Below, one piece after another: positions 12,701 through 16,188 of a DNA stretch of 16,188 nt. Source of the stretch: Planctomycetales bacterium (lineage in GTDB: Bacteria > Planctomycetota > Phycisphaerae > SM23-33); NCBI GenBank assembly GCA_030631125.1, contig DAOVLS010000015.1:1-16188 (forward strand), given 5' to 3'. The notes under the pieces were generated by a model, which searched no databases, was not told the DNA's origin, and saw only the letters and a program-made list of their open reading frames with translations. Both the position numbers and the translations under genes were made by a program. The stretch's first letter is position 1. Each line of letters begins with the position of its first letter.

Positions 12701-14639
12701 TGCCGACCTGGTCAAGATCGTCGGCCAGATCCGCAAACGCCTTGTGGCGATGCGAAAGAGCGGATGGGTCGTCGTGGAGATGGACGTTGCGATGGGCAAG
12801 CGAGCCGGCCTGCCTGCATCAGCAGTATCGTTGAAGCGGCTCAGCGAGGCCGCCGTCCGCCTGGGCAAGACGCGCGACCAGCAGCGAGACATCAAGCAAA
12901 AGAGCACGCTGAACTTCACGACCTCGAAGTTCAATTTCGACACGCTGCTCGCCGACAGCCACCGGCACGCCACGCTGATCGCCAAGGCCCTCCTGGCTGC
13001 CCGGGCCGGTCAGGTGGACCAGGCCTGGCGGACATGGCAACAGGCGAAGAATATCATCAAACCGCACGAATACACGCGGGGAATCGGCGTGCAATCCAAC
13101 AGCCGCTATTACTCGGCGACGCTGAGCACAGACTGGGAGTTGATCAAACTGCCGGACGCACTACGACAGGAAACCGAACTGGCCTCGCTTCTGGCTCGCC
13201 TGAAGAACGCGAACCTCGCGACGTTGGTGGTTACGGTAGCTGCTCCGGCGGGGGTGAAACTCGCCGACTTGACCATTCGCATTCACGCCAAAGGCGCAAA
13301 GCAACCCGCATTCCAGCATGTGGGGACCACCTCGACCCATCGCCTCGACCCGCAGACCTACACCGTTACCGCCAAGTCGTCCGGGGTGCGGATTGCGCCG
13401 GCATCAAAGACGATAACGCTGGCCGCAAAGGCTCGACAGACCGTAACGTTCACAGCCAAGCCGATCATCGGCAGCGGAGGCGTAACTGCGGTGGGCAACT
13501 ACAACTTCAAGAACGTTCAGGAATCGCTGATCTGCAAATCGACGTTCGCGTTCGACGACTCGTTCGCGCCTCGCTGGAGCGACGATTCGAAGTACATCGT
13601 CGTGCACAGGACGCGAATTACGCTCGCCAATGGTAACCACGACCGGATCGTAACCGCCCAGCCGGATCCCCTCGTGCGAGGCATGAAACCCGCCTCGTCA
13701 CATCAGATCAGGAATCCGCACATCCTCGGAAAGCATGTTGTCTATCTCACCTCCGCCCGCGGGCGTTTTTTCCATATGATTGTGCCATTGCTGGGTGGCA
13801 AGCCCGCGAAGCTGTGCAACGCGGTCCAGCCCGGTCCTATGGGTCGCGGGGAGAAAATGGTTCTGCTCGGCGTCAAGGCCGGTAGCGTGCCGGCGTTCCT
13901 GTTCTATCGCTACGTACCGGCCAACCAGTGGAAAAAATCGTCCGTTCAGCATGGACTCTACGTGGTAAAGGGCGCGGTTCCGGACCTGCGGAAGGGCAAA
14001 TGGATAGGAATGCTTCCGAAACCCCCATCGGCCGCTTCGGGCAACTGGGCCGTTTCGAGCGACTGGAAACGAGTTGCCTGCGTGGAATGGATCGGCACCG
14101 GGCGCGCGAAGTGGAGTATCTACAGCGTTCCGCAATCCGCGACGGCGTGTCGGTTGCTGGGGACAATCCCGACTTCCGAGAGGGTGTTCCGTCTCGCGTT
14201 CTCGCCGGAAGGCAAGTACATCGCAGCGGTCAAACTTGGCAGGCAGGCGAAAGTTGTCATCAAGGAAACTGCCGCATTAACGAAGGAACAGACCATCGCC
14301 TCCGGTGCGATAACCTACGGCACCCCGGGATGGTCACCGGACGGACGATTCCTTGCGATGCGGACGGCTCGCAAGAGCGATGAGTCGTCATACCTGATGG
14401 TGCTACAGGTCGCGGGCAAGCCGGTAACCTTCAAGACCGGCACGACCAAGACCGAGACCAAGACCAAGACCACCGACACGACAGAGGCGAAGAAGGCATA
14501 TATTGATTACGTAGCCGCTTATAATCGCATGACTAAACTGATGTCGCAAGGCAAAGGCGACACGCCCGAAGCACAGGCGGCCTACAAGGCCTATAAGGCA
14601 GCGAAGGATCGCTACGAAGCCATCTTGAAGAAGAAGTAG
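9780..14639 (+). CDS. Giant exported multidomain protein (helical region, PEGA-like domain, TolB-like propeller)
   Basis: The start at 9780 follows GAAGGAG by seven bases. The 1619-residue product begins with a Sec signal peptide (hydrophobic core 11-24, likely cleavage after A-S-A28). Residues 30-340 are helical with two or three Cys pairs. About 490-570 looks like a carboxypeptidase-regulatory/Ig-like beta domain (V-K-I-R-V-F-D-E-K-G-K-P, T-T-D-D-K-G). Residues 585-880 are Ala/Gln/Lys-rich and likely coiled coil. More helix runs to 1140. About 1146-1228 is a PEGA-like beta domain (L-D-P-Q-T-Y-T-V-T-A). About 1255-1545 carries TolB/WD40-like blades (P-R-W-S-D-D-S-K-Y-I, F-S-P-E-G-K-Y-I-A, W-S-P-D-G-R-F-L-A). 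A Thr/Lys repeat linker (1552-1568) and a charged helix end the protein. I do not recognise a named family. A scaffold or adhesive envelope protein is my inference. No PEP-CTERM or other anchor is visible at the C-terminus. Confidence 0.9.
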   Translation: MWNLRLQWNRNLLVVAVVIGVVAGLASAQTKPLSAADQADAIGKAVDAQMAKLRTAIVSGNEEEVRKYLREFQPMLLDEKNAKFDAYQQKLSAGQVKRYGGAFGRQACLKSIMDTCGYSGYVTDALNFATLGNIGGICQELDGTLSNLGDLGLLLGAYDYYSKYSEGKLDESTKSAFALACYTKLASTYLGRYGNIFGAAANTGYNLGMYARTWAMNDAEATIYKRYCAYWREQAKAQKQWRGMWVKMWEDAKGDAGLLKILEAEGFWKDDFEDARLTKMRNAWALQTWKKDYKAIIARKYFQEHVAGILAAHMKALSDEQRDKVISSAQRFLREFPRKSITIVATTRVVDDFGNRLSVEASRIVMGIYANGEKIADLPFATQQTSVKVNLKDFLAAVGKAKGDFQVEAFWRHTPKAPRKAPDKLPRLGLDTKTGLVREIIEPFGFNLPGRIRFQSARDGDEFQVGQKGDAKFGKRSYIWLGRIDIDLVSVPVKIRVFDEKGKPMKRASLIGPAGLSATTDDKGLAEMPIPVTGEHFIVLNIDGRISGNGVFVKGSEVLSNPNLVVTVRDSPSPTVPPLKTFGIAETTKSAQTALTSYSAGKTSYAQAKGKTGKSKAATARSASNASNLWNAYQIARQAQIARQYAIKPGMSPQAAASASKAADAARQALTKQRSTYFAPFNASTTRQKQIAARLSTQAQNIGKQADTRQKAATASAEALSRATQAGLASLRELQTRTEQATVAGQPTRFATLAEVQAARKKLALAIAATEKLEGLLDPQRKSIEKAASALKAKMLAAAEIRTSARGLRDVAGFESRMSSTLFSARHAVGALDGALTTEQARTVTEMLKWADNLHGRVQIQAAKDVKLMNQYDALVNAFPMNVSSPAKVAKDIHAADKLFRSVMAACRKARLKGPRSYARQLPDHYEKQAWAQAGHNGFGADAYEKWQLAEKASQAIPLAPQLQKSKPAIDKWHADLVKIVGQIRKRLVAMRKSGWVVVEMDVAMGKRAGLPASAVSLKRLSEAAVRLGKTRDQQRDIKQKSTLNFTTSKFNFDTLLADSHRHATLIAKALLAARAGQVDQAWRTWQQAKNIIKPHEYTRGIGVQSNSRYYSATLSTDWELIKLPDALRQETELASLLARLKNANLATLVVTVAAPAGVKLADLTIRIHAKGAKQPAFQHVGTTSTHRLDPQTYTVTAKSSGVRIAPASKTITLAAKARQTVTFTAKPIIGSGGVTAVGNYNFKNVQESLICKSTFAFDDSFAPRWSDDSKYIVVHRTRITLANGNHDRIVTAQPDPLVRGMKPASSHQIRNPHILGKHVVYLTSARGRFFHMIVPLLGGKPAKLCNAVQPGPMGRGEKMVLLGVKAGSVPAFLFYRYVPANQWKKSSVQHGLYVVKGAVPDLRKGKWIGMLPKPPSAASGNWAVSSDWKRVACVEWIGTGRAKWSIYSVPQSATACRLLGTIPTSERVFRLAFSPEGKYIAAVKLGRQAKVVIKETAALTKEQTIASGAITYGTPGWSPDGRFLAMRTARKSDESSYLMVLQVAGKPVTFKTGTTKTETKTKTTDTTEAKKAYIDYVAAYNRMTKLMSQGKGDTPEAQAAYKAYKAAKDRYEAILKKK

Positions 14640-14657
14640 TCCGCGGCGAGAACGACC

Positions 14658-14699
14658 GCTCCCCGGCCTGAAAACCGCCGGGAGCAAATACTCCTTTTT
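14658..14699 (+). terminator. Probable intrinsic terminator of the giant gene
   Basis: GCTCCCCGGC (14658-14667) pairs with GCCGGGAGC (14677-14685) over nine base pairs with one bulged C and a nine-base loop. A short spacer and a TTTTT run at 14695-14699 follow. It lies 18 bp after the stop codon. The T-run is offset by about nine bases from the stem, so termination may be imperfect. Confidence 0.6.
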
Positions 14700-14999
14700 C
14701 GGGAATATTGACTGAGTACGGATTGCCGGACCTGAGCGTGTTCTTTCGGGTTCGGCTATCCCTTGCCCTTCGGAACACGCGGATAAAAATACAACCCCGA
14801 CTCTCACAGAACCTGGATAATTCGGGGGCAGATCACAACGTCCGTACATTCCCATACACTTATGCTTACTGGAAAAAACTGGCACTGGTGCAGCACTTGT
14901 TAGTAACCTGTGTCGTTCGTAATCTAAAAGCATCGGTCAAGACTTCTGAATGCGGCCTACCTGCCGACAGGCAAGTATGTCTCGGGAAGAAAAATAACA
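14700..14999. other. Intergenic region with a long-loop inverted repeat
   Basis: There is no gene here. A perfect 8-bp inverted repeat, GCGTGTTC (14736-14743) and GAACACGC (14773-14780), encloses a 29-nt loop. A short imperfect palindrome (TACCTGCC / GGCAAGTA) lies near 14955-14975 and resembles the repeat at 8229-8251. I could not find a strong promoter for the thioesterase gene, and its start is preceded by only a weak GGGAAGAAAAATAAC site. Confidence 0.5.
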
Positions 15000-15431
15000 A
15001 TGAAACGCATCAAGGACTATTTCGAGCAAGACGCTCTGGCAGCGCACTTGGGCATTGAACTGCTGGACGTTTCACCGGGTAAGGCTGTGGCTCGCATGCA
15101 ACTGCGGGACCATCATTTGAACAGCCTCGGCACAGTGCACGGCGGCGCTATTTTCGCCTTGGCTGACTTCGCCTTTGCCGCTGCTTCCAATGCTTATGGC
15201 ACTGTGGCTGTGGCTCTTAACGCAACGATATCTTTTGTGAAGGCCGCGAGTACCGGCGTGCTTACAGCCGAGGCAGCGGAAATCTCTGTAAGCAGGAAGA
15301 TCGGTACGTACAATGTTAATGTTACCGATGAGGCGGGGCAGATCGTGGCTGTCTTTCAGGGCATGGTGTACCGAAAAAGCAAGCCCATTGCGGCTGGTGA
15401 TCAGGTTTCATCTGAAGACCCTCAACTATGA
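15000..15431 (+). CDS. PaaI-family hotdog thioesterase
   Basis: The 143-residue product has the size and motifs of PaaI-type acyl-CoA thioesterases. N41-S-L-G-T-V-H47-G-G-A-I-F-A-L-A-D56 is the characteristic helix entry, where the Asp (here D56) is the likely catalytic base or nucleophile activator and Asn and His/Gly line the thioester site. The last strands read I-G-T-Y-N-V-N-V-T-D and I-V-A-V-F-Q-G-M-V-Y-R. The enzyme hydrolyses acyl- or aryl-CoA thioesters in the cytoplasm. The classic PaaI acts on hydroxyphenylacetyl-CoA, but the substrate here cannot be read from sequence. The nearest neighbour on the 3' side is a symporter unit 170 bp away, with no sign of a shared operon with phenylacetate genes. 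It stands as a single gene. Confidence 0.9.
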   Translation: MKRIKDYFEQDALAAHLGIELLDVSPGKAVARMQLRDHHLNSLGTVHGGAIFALADFAFAAASNAYGTVAVALNATISFVKAASTGVLTAEAAEISVSRKIGTYNVNVTDEAGQIVAVFQGMVYRKSKPIAAGDQVSSEDPQL

Positions 15432-15491
15432 GGGGGGCGATTCTTTGTACATCGCGTGTGCGCTAAGTGAAGTTTTTTCTAATTTTCTGCT

Positions 15492-15520
15492 TTGACAGTT
15501 GCCGAAGAGATTGTTAGCGT
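15492..15520 (+). promoter_or_regulatory. Weak candidate promoter for the symporter unit
   Basis: A perfect TTGACA (15492-15497) is followed after 17 bp by TAGCGT (15515-15520), a poor -10. It lies in the 169-bp gap between the thioesterase and the symporter accessory gene, where a promoter is expected. Confidence 0.25.
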
Positions 15521-15600
15521 TTTTCGTACAAGTCGTCCGGCATCGTGTCCGGGACATGGACTAAAAAACATATTCACTATCATCATAAGGACTCTAACCC

Positions 15601-15771
15601 ATGTTAGGTATTGAGGACTTTTACGTTTTGTTGGCTTATCTGCTTTGTCTGCTCAGCGCTCTTCTGTGTGTAATCTACGGCCTGATTAACTGGAATCGTG
15701 GTGAAGAGGCCGTTTTGGAAGAAGACGTCCGCTGGGCTGAAGCGGAGAAGAAGGTCGAAGAGGAACTCTAG
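15601..15771 (+). CDS. Symporter small accessory protein (56 residues)
   Basis: This short gene starts at ATG 15601, with AAGGA nine bases upstream, and ends in TAG at 15769-15771. The protein opens M-L-G-I-E-D-F-Y-V-L-L-A-Y, has one membrane helix (about residues 8-30, ending G-L-I-N-W-N-R-G), and a strongly acidic cytosolic tail with V-L-E-E-D-V-R-W-A-E and K-K-V-E-E-E-L. This layout (short N-terminus, one helix, N-W/x-N-R-G exit, charged coiled tail) is that of the small accessory proteins encoded directly before sodium:solute symporters in many anaerobic bacteria. It is thought to assist the symporter in the inner membrane. The symporter gene begins 77 bp downstream. Because it is so short, automated callers may miss it. 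Confidence 0.8.
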   Translation: MLGIEDFYVLLAYLLCLLSALLCVIYGLINWNRGEEAVLEEDVRWAEAEKKVEEEL

Positions 15772-15783
15772 TAAGTCTTTGCG

Positions 15784-15803
15784 ACTGCCGGGTATTCGGC
15801 AGT
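15784..15803 (+). promoter_or_regulatory. Intercistronic hairpin between accessory and symporter genes
   Basis: ACTGCCG (15784-15790) and CGGCAGT (15797-15803) form a perfect 7-bp stem with a 6-nt loop, extendable by a G-T pair. No T-run follows, so it is not a terminator. It may protect or partition the message and so set the ratio of the two proteins. Confidence 0.5.
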
Positions 15804-15847
15804 TAAACCGCAAAATCGAGACGTGAGTTTCTCCTGGAGAATACGAT

Positions 15848-16188
15848 ATGCTTGCGCAAAGTTTAGGCCTGATTGAAATCATTATCGTCATAATTTACCT
15901 GATGCTGATCGGCTATCTTGGGTGGCTTGGTTATCGTCGGACAAAGACAGCCACTGATTATCTCGTCGCCGGTCGGAAGGTACATCCGTTCATCATGGCG
16001 TTGAGTTACGGTGCGACATTCATCTCCACCAGCGCCATTGTCGGTTTCGGCGGCGTTGCGGGGTTGTTCGGGATGAGCCTGCTGTGGCTGACGTTCCTGA
16101 ACATTTTTGTCGGTATCTTCATCGCGTTTGTTTTTCTCGGTGGTCCGACGCGCAAAATGGGGCATCACCTTGACGCGCATACGTTTCC
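15848..16188 (+). CDS. Sodium:solute symporter family protein, N-terminal part (3' end outside window)
   Basis: The ATG at 15848 follows TGGAG by 10 bases. The visible 113 residues contain the N-terminal helix (I-E-I-I-I-V-I-I-Y-L-M-L-I-G-Y-L) and the family motif T-x-T-A-T-D-Y-L-V-A-G-R-K-V-H-P (33-49). The unwound first core helix follows: A-L-S-Y-G-A-T-F-I-S-T-S-A-I-V-G-F-G-G. These match the SSS/SLC5 family, in which the small residues of the broken helix line the Na+ and substrate site. The substrate cannot be told from this part. The gene is paired with the accessory protein gene upstream. It is truncated by the window edge after His-Thr-Phe. Confidence 0.92.
   Translation, partial: MLAQSLGLIEIIIVIIYLMLIGYLGWLGYRRTKTATDYLVAGRKVHPFIMALSYGATFISTSAIVGFGGVAGLFGMSLLWLTFLNIFVGIFIAFVFLGGPTRKMGHHLDAHTF

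Noticed and set aside
14708..15058. Open frame of 116 codons overlapping the thioesterase start
   Set aside because: It spans a terminator region and an inverted repeat, ends out of frame inside the thioesterase gene and has no recognisable feature.
1..16188. CRISPR array, rRNA or replication origin
   Set aside because: No regularly spaced 24-40-bp direct repeats, rRNA core sequences or DnaA-box clusters were seen.

Overview
The window looks like an accessory-rich stretch of a GC-rich, environmental bacterium. I place it in the Planctomycetota, most likely Phycisphaerae or Sedimentisphaerales type. The reasons are a PEP-CTERM exported protein, a reduced type II secretion/type IV pilus-like gene set, several dispersed palindromic repeats between genes, a giant exported protein, and a solute:sodium symporter preceded by a small accessory membrane protein. 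The placement is inference; no rRNA or other phylogenetic marker is present.

Layout. (1) Positions 1-1700 hold the 3' part of a RhuM-family gene and a 412-residue protein of unknown function whose spaced acidic residues suggest a split PIN-like nuclease fold. (2) Positions 1697-2555 hold a small convergent gene (putative DNA-binding domain plus C-terminal membrane segment) flanked by two complex palindromic repeats. (3) Positions 2556-7709 form one tightly packed operon: a GspE/PilB-type ATPase, two GspF-type inner-membrane proteins (the second with an extra five-helix N-terminal membrane module), two prepilin-like proteins with a processing site and Glu+5, and a third prepilin-like protein without Glu+5 (GspK/PilX-like). 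Together they resemble the motor, platform and minor pseudopilins of a pseudopilus machine. No outer-membrane secretin, prepilin peptidase or clear major pseudopilin (GspG) is in view. (4) Positions 7710-8330 are a scar region: a tRNA-Arg(UCU) gene cut off exactly at the end of its anticodon loop, AT-rich sequence with small repeats, a transposase C-terminal fragment, and a 14-bp TTGAC repeat that ends in a near-consensus promoter. (5) That promoter would transcribe a roughly 220-nt hairpin-rich leader and then a PEP-CTERM protein gene. (6) Positions 9223-9779 contain gene debris, including a 66-bp fragment that matches codons 193-213 of the next gene. That gene (9780-14639) encodes a 1619-residue exported multidomain protein and ends at a probable terminator. 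(7) Positions 15000-15431 encode a PaaI-type thioesterase. (8) Positions 15601-16188 encode a 56-residue symporter accessory protein, an intercistronic hairpin, and the start of a sodium:solute symporter cut by the window edge.

How the genes fit together. The 2556-7709 operon is the one clear multi-gene machine. The PEP-CTERM protein and the giant exported protein are envelope or surface proteins, but nothing in the sequence links them directly to that machine. The accessory protein/symporter pair is a recognised two-gene transport unit. The most unusual material lies in the recombination scars: the broken tRNA, the repeat-derived promoter with its structured leader, and the paralogue fragment in front of the giant gene.
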